Shown piece after piece: positions 1-10,800 of a stretch of 64,000 bases of DNA. Where the stretch lies: the NCBI RefSeq assembly GCF_026013525.1, contig NZ_JAPDRA010000001.1, positions 656,949-720,948 on the forward strand, in the 5' to 3' direction. The translations under genes were made by a program, and so were the position numbers. Within the stretch, counting starts at the first letter, position 1, and each line of letters starts with the position of its first letter. Source of the stretch: Sphingomonas canadensis (GTDB lineage Bacteria > Pseudomonadota > Alphaproteobacteria > Sphingomonadales > Sphingomonadaceae). The notes below the pieces were generated by a model. The model saw nothing but the letters and a program-made list of their open reading frames with translations. It searched no databases and was not told the origin of the DNA.

Positions 1-2
1 AG

Positions 3-812
3 CGAAACGATCTGATTCACGTCTATTTCGCGTTCGTACGTGCCTTCGCGCCGTCGGTGTTCCTGATGGAAAACGTTCCGGGCATGTTGTGGGACCGTCA
101 TGCGGAGACGCTTGACCGTTTCTACATGGAAGGAGCATGCGCTGGATACGACGTCCAGGAGCCGGTGGTTATCGATGCGCGCGACTTCGGGGTGCCTCAA
201 CGCCGCAAGCGGGTGTTCATTCTTGGGTTGAAGCGGGGCCTGAGCTTGGACGGCCTCGCTTGGCCGCCCAAACCCACTCACGGCAGCCCTACGGCTTGCG
301 CGAAGGATGCCACGCTGGCGCCATGGCGGAATTGCGCGCATGTGTTCGCACCGCCAGCCGCTGGCGATACCAACGACCTGCATATGAAGCACGGCAAGGA
401 TCTGATCGACGCCTTTATGCGGACACCCCTCAACGGTGGCAGTCGGCGCGATTCGGGACGACTGCTCGCCTGTCATGCCAAACATGACGGCCATAAGGAT
501 GTGTACGGGCGCATCGATCCGTCGCAGCCGGCGCCGACAATGACCACGGCGTGCATCAACCCGTCGAAGGGGCGATTCGTGCACCCCACGCTGCCGCACG
601 GGATCACGGCGCGCCAAGCTGCCCGTATTCAGACGTTCCCCGAAGATTTTACGTTCTCAGGCGGTCTGATGGCCGCCGGCGTTCAAATCGGCAATGCCGT
701 TCCGATCGAGCTCGGCGAGCGTCTCATACGACATTTGATGCCGCTCCTTCGCAGTGCGCGTTTCGCGGAATCCGCAATCGAAGAGCGCGAACCTGAAGCG
801 GTGTCCGCCTGA
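3..812 (+). CDS. drmMII: DNA cytosine-5 methyltransferase, DrmMII-like, 5' end outside window
   Basis: Catalytic and C-terminal part of a C5-cytosine DNA methyltransferase (269 residues visible); the start and the motif with the catalytic Pro-Cys lie beyond the left edge. The frame is open from base 3. Seen: the MENVPG motif (motif IV+ region), DARDFGVPQRRKRVF (motif VIII, with conserved Q-R-R), a target-recognition stretch, then the ITARQAARIQTFPEDF (motif IX) and QIGNAVP (motif X) blocks near the end. It would transfer a methyl group from S-adenosylmethionine to cytosine, marking host DNA. Its stop lies 7 bases from the stop of the convergent drmB gene, so it probably belongs to the DISARM-like locus, where a cytosine methylase (DrmMII) is a standard component of class 2. 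A stand-alone or restriction-linked methylase remains possible. Confidence 0.85.
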   Translation, partial: RNDLIHVYFAFVRAFAPSVFLMENVPGMLWDRHAETLDRFYMEGACAGYDVQEPVVIDARDFGVPQRRKRVFILGLKRGLSLDGLAWPPKPTHGSPTACAKDATLAPWRNCAHVFAPPAAGDTNDLHMKHGKDLIDAFMRTPLNGGSRRDSGRLLACHAKHDGHKDVYGRIDPSQPAPTMTTACINPSKGRFVHPTLPHGITARQAARIQTFPEDFTFSGGLMAAGVQIGNAVPIELGERLIRHLMPLLRSARFAESAIEEREPEAVSA

Positions 813-819
813 GAGTCGA

Positions 820-2727
820 CTAGATCGCCATAGCTCCGAAATAACCCAGGTCCGGGCGTTCGGGGGTACCGATCGCGACGAGGCGGTCGAGCAGCAGGTT
901 TCCTTCTTCGCAGCTCGTCTCCGGCAACAGCGCGCAGGCGTGGCAGGCGGCGCGGTTGAGGGCGTTGGTGCCCTGCCCCTCGCTTTCGATGCACAACGGA
1001 TCGGACGAGCAGATCGCGGCATTGGCAAGAGCTGCGCGGATGGTCGCGTCCAAGCGTTTGGGCTCGCCTTGGCGGACGAGACCGCCCAGCGTCCCCTCGG
1101 AATCACCGCTGGCGGTATAGACGAGCAGACCCGCCATCAGGTGTGCGGGATCATCGGACACGTAGAGACGCTCACGCAAACTCGAGGAATCATAACCGCA
1201 TTCGAACGCCAATTGGCGAATGAACAGATGCGCGAAGCTGTGGATGAGGAGATGGGTAGGCGAGATGATGCGCTCCGGACGGCCGCGGTCACGCGCAATC
1301 CGACCCAGTTGCGCCTGCAACCCCGTCACACGAGCCACGACTTCGGGCTTGGTGCTCCAAGCGGCGAGGCCAGTCTTCGAGAATTGCAGAAATATGCCTT
1401 CTCCCCGGACCGAAAAGCCCGGCAGCCAGCGCTTCGGGGACAGCGACAGAGAAGCCAGCGCGCCGTTCGCAGCGTCGGGGGGGACGAGCCGTGTGAAGCC
1501 CGTGAGCACGCGGGTTTCGCGAAGGCGTCGTACCAATACGACCGCGTCAAACGCTTCGGCAAACCAGGACTCGTAGGCGTGCACGTCGCTGGCCTTGGTG
1601 TCGAAATCGTGACGCTCAAGCGCGGGCGGCCTAGGGCCGGTATAGGCTTTGTACTCGTCAAAGCGATAACGCGTCTCATCGACCAGAGCGTCGGCGGCCG
1701 CCTCGGCCGCGACGGCTTCACCGGTCAGGCGTTCGAGCACGGCGCGCACGAAGCTGTCTTCATCCAGGCCGAGGTTGCGTGCCTTCACCTTGATGAGCGG
1801 CATGTTGGGCGCACCGTCCACCGTGGTCGACGTAATTTCCTCCCAGATGTCGGGACGATCGAGGACCTGCTGAATCTTCGCCGAATAAGGTGGAATCAGA
1901 ATAGAGCTGGTAAGCTTGGCGAAATAGGAGTTCGACGCCCCGCGCTGGATCGTCTGGGGAACTTGCGAGGGGCAGGGTTGCGCGCCTTCGGGGCCGAGCC
2001 AAGGCCGCTCGCCGGGGCATGATCCGACATAGACGCCGCGCAGCGCGTCGCGCTGAAATGCGCCCGCCATCGACCGTGAGGCGCCGCAATTCGTGCATTT
2101 GACGACGACGCCCGCCAGGCCGGCGGCGGTGGTCGAATAGAGATAGAGCTTCGCGGTGTCGGGCGAGCAGGCGGCCTGCACGGCGGAATGCGCCCAATCC
2201 AGCCATGGAAAATCCATGATGTGCCCGACTTCGCAGGCGACGACGAAGCGCACCGGCGACAAGCGCGGGCGCCGCCGCGCGGGCAGCTCGGAACAAGGCT
2301 TGGCGTCGCCGTCGGCGCGTCGGCCGCTGTTGCTGCAGCGTAGCGCATCGGAGCGCCATGGCGCGTTCCAAGGCACATGCTTCAGGATCCGGCAGCGCGG
2401 ACAGAAATGCCAATTGGGGAAGCGCACGAACGGCATCGGCGCGCGGTCCTGACGCGGCGCACCTCTGACAGAGAGTTCCGGCGCTTCGGTCGGACTCATG
2501 AAAAAGTCGATGGGTCGCCCAAGCTCAGCGGTCAGCCGGCGGGCCAGGCGTCCGTCGACAACTTGGTTGGATTTTAGGATCTCGGGACGGATGGAGGCGT
2601 CGACTTGTTCTAACGGCCAGGCGTCGAGCCCGGCGCACATCAAGGATTCGTCGAGAAAATCAATCACGGCGCCGACGCCGAACGGCACCACGCCCTGGGA
2701 ACTTCGAAATTCGGGCCGGTCGGTCAT
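820..2727 (-). CDS. drmB: DISARM DUF1998 protein DrmB
   Basis: 635-residue protein of the DrmB/DUF1998 family, a core DISARM component that works with the DrmA helicase. Start chosen at ATG 2727, which overlaps the drmA stop by 4 bases (ATGA); the reading frame stays open far upstream inside drmA, but that part is a shadow. Seen: N-terminal signature SSQGVVPFGVGAVIDF, Cys pairs CPRC and CTNC that suggest zinc binding in the middle, and the C-terminal DUF1998 block HLLIHSFAHLFIRQLAFE followed by SLRERLYV and a Cys-rich tail. DrmA and DrmB form the sensing and unwinding core in characterised DISARM systems; the same role is inferred here. Last gene of the operon. Confidence 0.88.
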   Translation of the reverse strand: MTDRPEFRSSQGVVPFGVGAVIDFLDESLMCAGLDAWPLEQVDASIRPEILKSNQVVDGRLARRLTAELGRPIDFFMSPTEAPELSVRGAPRQDRAPMPFVRFPNWHFCPRCRILKHVPWNAPWRSDALRCSNSGRRADGDAKPCSELPARRRPRLSPVRFVVACEVGHIMDFPWLDWAHSAVQAACSPDTAKLYLYSTTAAGLAGVVVKCTNCGASRSMAGAFQRDALRGVYVGSCPGERPWLGPEGAQPCPSQVPQTIQRGASNSYFAKLTSSILIPPYSAKIQQVLDRPDIWEEITSTTVDGAPNMPLIKVKARNLGLDEDSFVRAVLERLTGEAVAAEAAADALVDETRYRFDEYKAYTGPRPPALERHDFDTKASDVHAYESWFAEAFDAVVLVRRLRETRVLTGFTRLVPPDAANGALASLSLSPKRWLPGFSVRGEGIFLQFSKTGLAAWSTKPEVVARVTGLQAQLGRIARDRGRPERIISPTHLLIHSFAHLFIRQLAFECGYDSSSLRERLYVSDDPAHLMAGLLVYTASGDSEGTLGGLVRQGEPKRLDATIRAALANAAICSSDPLCIESEGQGTNALNRAACHACALLPETSCEEGNLLLDRLVAIGTPERPDLGYFGAMAI

Positions 2728-5700
2728 GCTTCTTCCTCCGCGGGCGTCGGATAGATAGTGACCACGCGCGCTATCGACGTGCCGTCGACGTTGCGCATCG
2801 ATGTCGGCACCGGCCAGGCATGGCGCTGATAGGTGTCGTCGCGAACCGAGCCGAACGGGTACATTAGGGTCAGCTCGCTCGGCGCGCCGCCCATCGCGCC
2901 GTAGCGCGGCGGCGCATAGCTGCGCCAAAGCGCGAGCGCCTCTTCCAGTTCGGTGCGGGTGTCGTCGGCCTCGTCGCGGTCGATATGGTGGACGCGCGCC
3001 AGAATCGTCTCGATTTGATCTTCGACGTCGTCCACGAAAGACGCGATGCGATCGGGACTTTCGACCTCGGCGAGAAGGCGCGCCAGCGCGACGAAGATGC
3101 CCATCAGCCCGCGCTCGCGCGCTTGCGGCGAGAATGGCGTCACGCTCGTCGGCTCGACGTGGCGGTAGAGGCTTTGGTGATAGGCGACGAACCGCTCGTA
3201 GTGCGAGCGGTCGCGGCTTTTGGTCTGCGTATAGACGGTGAGCACTAGACCGGGGACTTGGCGGCCGACACGGCTGCTCGCTTGGATGTATTCCGAAGTG
3301 CCCTTGGGTTGACCACTCATCACGATGACGCCCAGCCTTGCGACGTCGACACCTACCGCGATCATGTTGGTGGCGAGCAGCACGTCGACGGGGGGCGGCC
3401 CGGAGGGTTTCAGGCGCCATTTGATTTCAAGCTGCTGAAGAATGGCGGGAATTTCTTCGGCGCCGCGGCGGCTGGTTAATTCCACGATCTCACGGATGTA
3501 GCGACGCGCCTCGGGGCGAATACCGCGTCGGTGGCAATACCCTTTGAGAAATTCCGGAATGTCGCCGACGCACAACGTTGCGGCATGGCCGAGCTCGCGT
3601 AGCGAATTGAAGTACCAAACCAAGGTCCCGTAGGGATCGACCAACGCGCGCTCGCGCTCCTGCTCCTCGGTTAGCGCAAAACAGACATTTTGCAGCAACG
3701 GGGAACAGGCGCGCACCAAGGCGGTCTGATGCGACTTGACCGCATTGCCCATGAAGCCGACGTAACGCCGGCCCGGAGCATCGCCGTCTTCGAAAGCGAA
3801 ATAGGATTCGCCCGAGCGGATCGCCTGTGGCGGAAATTCGAAACAATCGCGAGCATAAAGGTCTCGACATTGCTCGGCCGCGCGGCGGATGGTCGCGGTC
3901 GACGCCACGACCTTGTGAACGTGGCCGTCGCGCGAACATAGGCGGTCGATGGCGGTTTCGTAGAGACCGACCACCGTGCCAAGTGGGCCCGAGATGAGGT
4001 GGAGCTCGTCTTGGATCACCAATGCGGGCGGCGGCGCATCCGTGCCCAGGCCGAACAATCGACCGGTCCGGTCGTCCCACGCGATCTGCGCGAACTTGTC
4101 GACGGTTCCGATCAGGATGGTCGGCGGAGCCGCGTAAATGTCTTCGTCGATGACGAGGATGGGCAGCCCGCCTCGGGGCTTTGAAAAGGCGCAATGCTCG
4201 TCGGGGCAAGCGAAAGCGACGGTGCGGGCACCGCCGTCGCGCGGGCGTGCTTCTTGATAGCCGAGCTTGGTTCGGTCGGTGAAGTCGACCCCGCACCATG
4301 GGCATTGCAGCACTTGGAACGGATTGGCGGCGAAGCGCTCCTGCTGGAGCTGGCGCAAGCGGTGCCGCGCGTCGTCGCGCGTATTGGGCGAGAGGCTACG
4401 TCCCACCCAGAGGCCGATCGAGACCGGCGCGTCGCCGAGATCGGCGCCGAGGTTGCGCTCGCGACGGAGCGCTTCGATGGCGAGCGTCAACGCCGAGGCG
4501 CGCTGGAACTGCTGTGCGGTCAAGAGGCGCAGCGTGTAACGCATGAGCACGGTGCAACCCGCCGCCTCGCCGCGAAGGCGGTTCAGCAGAATCGTGAAGG
4601 CGCTCAGGCCCAAATAGGCTTCGGTCTTGCCACCGCCGGTCGGGAACCAGATCAAATCGACGACGCGGCGTTCTTCGTCGTCCGCGCTGAACGCGGAGGC
4701 GAGGTTCATCAGGATGAAGCCGAGCTGGAAGGGGTACCAGCTTTTGTCGTGCCCATTGCCGGGACCGTCGGGCAGTGGGGCATCGCGGTCGCGTCGCGGC
4801 AGTCGCGAGTGGTGCTGTTGGACGAACATCGCCTTGTTCATCAAGCGGAAGGCGGTCAGCGCCTCATCCTCGCGCTCCAGCAAGTCGACACCGCGAAGCA
4901 TGCGGGTATGACACGCACGGCAATTGTCGAGATTGTCGTCGGCGGCTTTGCGCAACGGGCCGGTGAGCTTCGTGATTTTGCCTTCTTGCTCCTGAATCCA
5001 CGCCGCATAGTCGCGTGCCAGGTCGCGCATTGCAGCGGGGATCGCGATCCGGGGATCGCCGCCAGCCGCATCATAGAGAAAGCCCATCGACAGTTTGAGC
5101 GAGCGCTCGGGATCGAAGGCTTTGGTGCGGGGACGAATGGGCTTGAGCTCATAATCGGGCACGGCGACGGCGGCCACCCAATCGACCGCGCCGGCCTCGG
5201 ACAGCGCTTCGTCACGGTTCCAATCTCCGGCGGTGCCGTGGCCCAGCGCGAAGGCGCGGCGATGGCGAAACAGCAAGTCCATCGACGCCAGCTCGGGATC
5301 GTCGAGCGCCTCGCCGACGCTGCGGTCGATCGGTCGGAACACGGGTTCACCGTCCGCGTGCGAGACCTTGAGGGCGACTTGGAAAAAGACGTCGGCGCAC
5401 GACGGAGCGGCGGCGCCTTGTGTTCTGCGTTCGTTGACCAACATGCACGAATAAATCAGTCGGCCGTCTTCCGACCGCCGACGGATCGTGGTGCGCAGAC
5501 TCAGCATGTTGTCCGCGTCGAGCGTGATCGGCGGCTGCGCGCCGAGCGCCGAGAAGCTCGGCAACGCAATCTCGCGCGAGCACGGTACGCGGCGCCAGGC
5601 CTGTACACGGCGGGTCGCGGGGAAGATGCGACCGTCTAGGCCGGTCTCGCCCGCGCGCGGATGGACCTCGTCGATGGATTCAGGAATGTAGGTGGCCCAA

Positions 5701-6107
5701 TCGGCACGTACGATCAGCGGCACGGCATCGCCGACGGCGAAGGAAATGCCGGCCGCCGACGGGCTGAACTCGTTGGCGAGATTGAGCGGCTCACGCTCGT
5801 CGGACCCATCGCCGTCCTGGCGCGCGGCTCGGGTTTCGATCACCGGCAGATCCTCGGCCATCGACTCGAGAGTTTCGCGTTCGTCCTCGGTCGGCGGATC
5901 GATGCTGTCCTCCAGACGCTGCTGGGGCATCTTTTGCGGGAACAGCACGCCGGTTGCGTAGAGCTGCAGCGGCGAGATGGTCAGCGTTTCGGTCTGATCC
6001 TCCGGCGTGTCATATGGTCGCGGACCAAACAGCTGCCGCACGGTCGAGGCGACCAAATTGTCGCGAAACGCCCGTGGGCTTTCGAACGGATCGGCGAGGG
6101 CACTCAC
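2724..6107 (-). CDS. drmA: DISARM SF2 helicase DrmA
   Basis: 1127-residue superfamily 2 helicase. Motifs in order: Walker A PTGGGKTEAY near residue 488, DExH-type box QDELHLISGPLG near 698, motif III ASTATIRRA shortly after, then motifs V-VI ATNMIAVGVDV and QASSRVGRQ near 940. A long N-terminal region of about 480 residues precedes the motor, and two Cys pairs (CPWC, CPDEHC) lie within the motor insert, as in DrmA proteins. In DISARM, DrmA with DrmB recognises and unwinds incoming DNA. The gene overlaps its neighbours on both sides by 4 bases (NERD helicase stop at 6104, drmB start at 2727), so translation is probably coupled. Confidence 0.9.
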   Translation of the reverse strand: MSALADPFESPRAFRDNLVASTVRQLFGPRPYDTPEDQTETLTISPLQLYATGVLFPQKMPQQRLEDSIDPPTEDERETLESMAEDLPVIETRAARQDGDGSDEREPLNLANEFSPSAAGISFAVGDAVPLIVRADWATYIPESIDEVHPRAGETGLDGRIFPATRRVQAWRRVPCSREIALPSFSALGAQPPITLDADNMLSLRTTIRRRSEDGRLIYSCMLVNERRTQGAAAPSCADVFFQVALKVSHADGEPVFRPIDRSVGEALDDPELASMDLLFRHRRAFALGHGTAGDWNRDEALSEAGAVDWVAAVAVPDYELKPIRPRTKAFDPERSLKLSMGFLYDAAGGDPRIAIPAAMRDLARDYAAWIQEQEGKITKLTGPLRKAADDNLDNCRACHTRMLRGVDLLEREDEALTAFRLMNKAMFVQQHHSRLPRRDRDAPLPDGPGNGHDKSWYPFQLGFILMNLASAFSADDEERRVVDLIWFPTGGGKTEAYLGLSAFTILLNRLRGEAAGCTVLMRYTLRLLTAQQFQRASALTLAIEALRRERNLGADLGDAPVSIGLWVGRSLSPNTRDDARHRLRQLQQERFAANPFQVLQCPWCGVDFTDRTKLGYQEARPRDGGARTVAFACPDEHCAFSKPRGGLPILVIDEDIYAAPPTILIGTVDKFAQIAWDDRTGRLFGLGTDAPPPALVIQDELHLISGPLGTVVGLYETAIDRLCSRDGHVHKVVASTATIRRAAEQCRDLYARDCFEFPPQAIRSGESYFAFEDGDAPGRRYVGFMGNAVKSHQTALVRACSPLLQNVCFALTEEQERERALVDPYGTLVWYFNSLRELGHAATLCVGDIPEFLKGYCHRRGIRPEARRYIREIVELTSRRGAEEIPAILQQLEIKWRLKPSGPPPVDVLLATNMIAVGVDVARLGVIVMSGQPKGTSEYIQASSRVGRQVPGLVLTVYTQTKSRDRSHYERFVAYHQSLYRHVEPTSVTPFSPQARERGLMGIFVALARLLAEVESPDRIASFVDDVEDQIETILARVHHIDRDEADDTRTELEEALALWRSYAPPRYGAMGGAPSELTLMYPFGSVRDDTYQRHAWPVPTSMRNVDGTSIARVVTIYPTPAEEEA

Positions 6108-7837
6108 CGCTCGGCCCGTGCTTCAAGAAATGCATCGCCGACGAAGGCGTATAGCTTCGTGCGGGCGCGCGTCATGCCGACGTAGATCGCGGCCTGGATG
6201 ATGGGGTCGTCGAGTCGGTCCGGCAAATCGGTGAGAATCACGATGTCGTTCTCCAATCCCTTGAAGCCAGCGATGGTGCCGTAGGTGAAGCTCTGGTCGT
6301 CACCAGGCCCGCGGTCGTCGATCGGCTTGAGCGGCTTGCCGACATCCGGCGGGAATTGGACGACGCTCGACGCGCTCGTCTTCACCCACGAGAGGATTGA
6401 GACGCTTGCGGGCAGGACACCGTCCTTGATCAACTCGAGCAGCAGCGCGCGCAGTCGTTTGGCCTGGTCCTTGGCATCGGCGGCACGGCGATATTCGACC
6501 GGCGAGCGCAGCGTGCGGCGACAAATCGGTTCGGGAACGCCTCCGATCTTGCTCGCTTCAAGCGCGACTTCTTTAGGGTTGCGGAAATTCTCGCGCAACT
6601 CGACGCCGACGGCGCCGAAGCCATACAACGCCTCAAGCAGCCTCGGTTCGACGCGGCCGTAGAGCGCCGATTGCGGTCCAGAATCGTGGAAGATGAGCCA
6701 GCGCCCTCCGCGAAAGCCGCCGGCGAGCACAAGGTCGAGACAGTTGAGGAAGGGGAAGGTCAGAATGTCCTGCGCTTCGTCGATGATGACGACGTCGAAC
6801 TGGGGGAGCGCACCTTCGTCGCATAGGTTCGAGCAGGCGCTTTCGAACAGTTCGGGATAAAGTTTGTCGAAGGTGTCCGCGGACGCCGCGACGTCGCGGC
6901 CGCGTAGCCGGTCGCCGAGCCCGGCCGCCTTAATGGTCTCGGCGAAGAAGCCGTGGAGCGTTGCCATACGCACGCCCGGTGCGGTTTGCGCGACATCGAC
7001 CTTTAGATATTGAGCGAGATTGTCGTTGTAGCAAAGCAACAGGACCGAGCGACCCTTAGCGGCGAGGCGCCGCGCCGCTTCGAGCGCGATGAGCGTTTTG
7101 CCGCTGCCCGCGGGACCGTCGCAGAGAAGGCGGGGATTGTTCTCGTTGAGCGCGTAATCGAGGACGCGGTGCTGATCGGCGCTCAACGCCACGAGCTCGC
7201 GCTCACTCTCGGTGAGCAGCCCGGGCAGGCTTCGTATGGCCTCGAAGTCTCCGCGCAGCAGATTGACGAATTCGTCGCGCCGCGCGGCGCTCAGACGCGC
7301 GGGAGCCGTACGACCGGTCTCGTCCGCACGACCCCGAAAGTAATCGGCCAGGCGTTCCGCATAATCGGCGAAGGAGCGCACCGTATCGCGCACGTCGTAC
7401 ACGACCTCCTGATCCCATTCAGGGTCCGCGCGGTCGAAGCGGATGTCGGGGAAGACGACGCCCCAACCGACGAGGCATTCTTTCCGTACCGCGCGGCCGA
7501 GCCGCCGATCCAGATAGCCGATCAGGCCCCAGCGTGCCGATTGGGCTTGCTTGAACGGCCCTTCGCTCGACGTGTAGGACTTGGCGCCGCGGCCGACGCG
7601 CCACAAACCGTCCTTTCGCTCGATGTCGCCACCTTTGACCTCGAGACAGAAGATGCCGTGACTGCCGATCAACACGAAGTCGGCCTCGGCATAGTCTTTG
7701 CGCAAATGACGAGCGATCCCGAGCGAATGCAGGCAGACCAGATCGTCGGTTCCGGCGGCGTCGCGGATGAGCTCGAACATGCATGCCTCGCCTCGCGACA
7801 CGTCCGAGGGGAGCGTCGGCGGAAGCATGCGGGTCAT
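6104..7837 (-). CDS. NERD-domain nuclease / UvrD-like helicase
   Basis: 577-residue protein joining a NERD domain to a superfamily 1 helicase. The NERD part (about residues 15-130) shows D53, then the E66-x-K68 pair in FCLEVKGG, the usual nuclease-fold catalytic signature. The helicase part has Walker A GPAGSGKT near 241, Walker B VVIIDEAQD, and the C-terminal UvrD motifs FKGLENDIVIL and YVGMTRAR. It should hydrolyse ATP and may cut or process DNA, but the nuclease activity is inferred. It sits inside the DISARM-like operon, between the DrmE-like gene and drmA, with ATGA overlaps on both sides. NERD helicases are not standard DISARM subunits, so it may take the place of the missing PLD nuclease DrmC. 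Confidence 0.82.
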   Translation of the reverse strand: MTRMLPPTLPSDVSRGEACMFELIRDAAGTDDLVCLHSLGIARHLRKDYAEADFVLIGSHGIFCLEVKGGDIERKDGLWRVGRGAKSYTSSEGPFKQAQSARWGLIGYLDRRLGRAVRKECLVGWGVVFPDIRFDRADPEWDQEVVYDVRDTVRSFADYAERLADYFRGRADETGRTAPARLSAARRDEFVNLLRGDFEAIRSLPGLLTESERELVALSADQHRVLDYALNENNPRLLCDGPAGSGKTLIALEAARRLAAKGRSVLLLCYNDNLAQYLKVDVAQTAPGVRMATLHGFFAETIKAAGLGDRLRGRDVAASADTFDKLYPELFESACSNLCDEGALPQFDVVIIDEAQDILTFPFLNCLDLVLAGGFRGGRWLIFHDSGPQSALYGRVEPRLLEALYGFGAVGVELRENFRNPKEVALEASKIGGVPEPICRRTLRSPVEYRRAADAKDQAKRLRALLLELIKDGVLPASVSILSWVKTSASSVVQFPPDVGKPLKPIDDRGPGDDQSFTYGTIAGFKGLENDIVILTDLPDRLDDPIIQAAIYVGMTRARTKLYAFVGDAFLEARAER

Positions 7838-10800
7838 TCGGGAGCGTCTTCGCGAGGAGGTAGGTCGGCTAGACGCAGCCGCCGCCCTATCAACTCGGCC
7901 GGCACGTCCTGGATACCGGCGATTCGTTCCACGCGCAGAAGCGTGTAGACGAGACGCCGACCTTCGATCTCGAACGAAATCGTCGGCGACGACAGGTCGA
8001 TCGCCCCCGAGAAGATCTCGCGCAGGATCGCATCGGTGGCATCGGCGCGGGCACCGTAAACGGCATCGATCGCGGCCTGAGTCTCGGCCAGGCCAGCGCG
8101 AAGTTCGGCATCGTCGATCAGTTCGGCGACGACCGGAAGGACGCGGCGATAGTTTCTGGGTGCGACACTGCGGGTGTCGCTCGCCCAGGACCGTACGGTC
8201 AACGCGTCGCGTCGTTCACCGGCAGCGTCGAGACGCCGAGCGAACTCGGCGTAGCTCTCGCCGGTGGATGCGAAATGTCGTTTGAGCGCAAATTTCCAAC
8301 GATCGGCACGGGCGCGGACCTCACCGCCGTCGTTGAGAATTCGATCGGCCCACGCATCGACCAGGTCGCGATCGGTCTCGAGCGGAAGAGCCATCAACAT
8401 GCCGGGCTTGAGCGAGGATACGGGCAGAAGCAGGCGTCGATCGGCGACCGGGAGCGCCGCGTCCGCCTCTTCGGGAAGGACGATGATGTGCCCTGCGGGC
8501 GGCAGCAATGCAAAGGCGCCGGGTTCGGCAAACAAGACGAGCTGCGCCTTGGCGGTTTCGCTCCGGTGCGAGACCGACGGCAAGGCCTTGCGGATGCCAT
8601 CGACGGCACGTGCCTCGGCTTGAGCGGTCTCGGGTGTATCGTCGATCGGCTCGACGTCGTTGGCGGCTTGGAGTTCGACGCGGCGCGCCGCCTGCTCATG
8701 CCAACGCGGCTCCGCCGCCTCGGCGCTGTCGTCGATCAGGCTCTTGAGCAGTTTGGCGGTGCCATGCTCGAGCCCACGCTCGAAGCGTCGAGCGGCCGAC
8801 ATTGTCTTTTCGTACCAACGGCGCTCGAACGGCAGGAGCAGCATGTCTGTCCGCGCACCGAAACCGACGTTGGAAAGCTCGCGCATGGTGTGACGACCGA
8901 GCCAGCCTGGCACGACGACGCGGTCGTAGGGAGCCGAGGCGCGCAGCGCCTCAATCGTGATCCATTCGAATCCGCGCAGTGCCTCGGTCGCCGCCGCTTC
9001 ATGTCGGCAACGGTCGGCCGTGGCGGTCGAGCGGCAGACCACCGCCACCGCTTCCTCGCCCCCGAGAGAAGATCCGAGCTCGAGCAGAGCGTCGCGGCGA
9101 TCTCCGCCGCTTGCGTCCGGCGTGTAGTCGGCGAACAAGGTGCGGACTTCGGCGGCGTGGGTTTCGAAGAGCGCAAGCGTCGAAGCCTGACCGACGATTG
9201 CCGAGGCGAGGGTCTTGAGAGCGCGACGGTCTTCGTCGTCCGGCAGCGGATGGCCGGTGGCACGGCGGAGGAAGGCCGCGACGGTCAAATCGAGCGCGTC
9301 GAGCGCGGGATCGTCATGACGGCGGCCGTTACCCCTCCGGAGGCATTCCGCGACCGCCTCCAAGAACGGATCGTTGCCGAGCACAACCGCATAGGCGGCA
9401 TTCCAATGCGCTGATCGTCGCGCAAAGAAGCGTGCGAGCGGATCAATCTCGTCGGATCTGCCGGGATGCACGATTGGAGGCACCTCGACGTCTTGATCCT
9501 CCAGATACCAGACGTCCTTGATCCCATGGTCGACGAGACCGCTCACGCTTTCGCGCTCGTGGAGGTTTGCAAAAATGCACAGATGGGTGCCGTCGAGCCG
9601 GTCGGAAGCGGCGAGCGCGGCATGCAGCGCGCGGCCGCTGCCGCCGCCATCGACCAAAATGTGCCAGGCGTCGATGTGCTCCGGCGGATCCGCGACGAGA
9701 TCGCACGCGGTGGCGGCGTCGGCGCAAGCATAGAGAAGTGGCCGATCCGTGGCGCTGCCGGGCAAATCGTGCGGCTGCCCATGCGCGTCGATCCAGCGGG
9801 CACCCACGAGCGCCGCGGGCGTCATCCCCTGCGGCCACATCGCGGGGAGGAAGCGGTCGAGCTTGGCGCGCGACCCAACCAACAGAACGGCTTCGTGACG
9901 CTGCGGTCGCCGACGGCCATGACCCGTCAGTCCGACGAGGCTGTCGACGTTGCGGTCCTTGAGCCAGGCAAGAATGTGACTGCCGTTCGACAGACGTTTC
10001 CACTCGCGTGCCGAGCGCGCAAGATAGGGCAGCACTTCCTCGCCGACGGTGATCGTGCCTGCTTCAGCGACGTGGAGGCGCCAGCGTGCGCGCGCGGTCC
10101 CGTCGACCCGACCGCCATAGCGGGCATGGAAGGTCACGGTTCCGTCGCTGATTGTGACGGGGCAGCCTTGGGCCCAGAGTTCCATTTCCTGATCGAACGC
10201 GTCCGACTGGCTCACGGCGCCTTCGATTGCGGCGGCTACGGCGGCGATTACCGCATAGGGGCCGACTTCGCGCAGAACGAGCGCTCCTGCGCTCGGCGCG
10301 GCGAGCGTCGTCAGTGCTGCGCAGGTGACGTAGCAGCCGAACCGATCAAGCGGCGTGCCGGCGGTACCCAGGCCGACCGTGGCAACGAAGGGTCGCCGCC
10401 GTGACATTGCCTCGAGGATGGGGAGACACAAGGTCTGGTTTTCGACCGCCGCATAGGCCCATTCCAGCACGTAGATGTCGTCGATCAACCCGAGCATCCC
10501 AACCTGGTCGTCGACGACGTCGTGAAGTTCGGCGAGGTATCGCAGAGCCGCGCGAGCGGGTGCGTTCTCGGAGCCGGGTCGAGCGGCGGCCGCGATCAGT
10601 GCTTCGGTTTTCGCCGACAATCCGGTGAATTCCCCCAAGTCGCCGAATTGGGCGAGAAGATCGAGCTGGCGGCGGACCGTAGACACGACGGCATCGACGT
10701 CGAACGGCTCGGCCTCATCGTACCGGGAGAGGCGCTCGTCGATATGTGTGAGCTCGGCCGTGCTTAAACAGCCCTTGAGGCGGGCAGGACCGACGAGTGT

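Noticed and set aside
2727..3420. Upstream extension of drmB into drmA
   Set aside because: The sequence is Arg-rich shadow of drmA, and ATG 2727 has family-like sequence and a coupled ATGA overlap.
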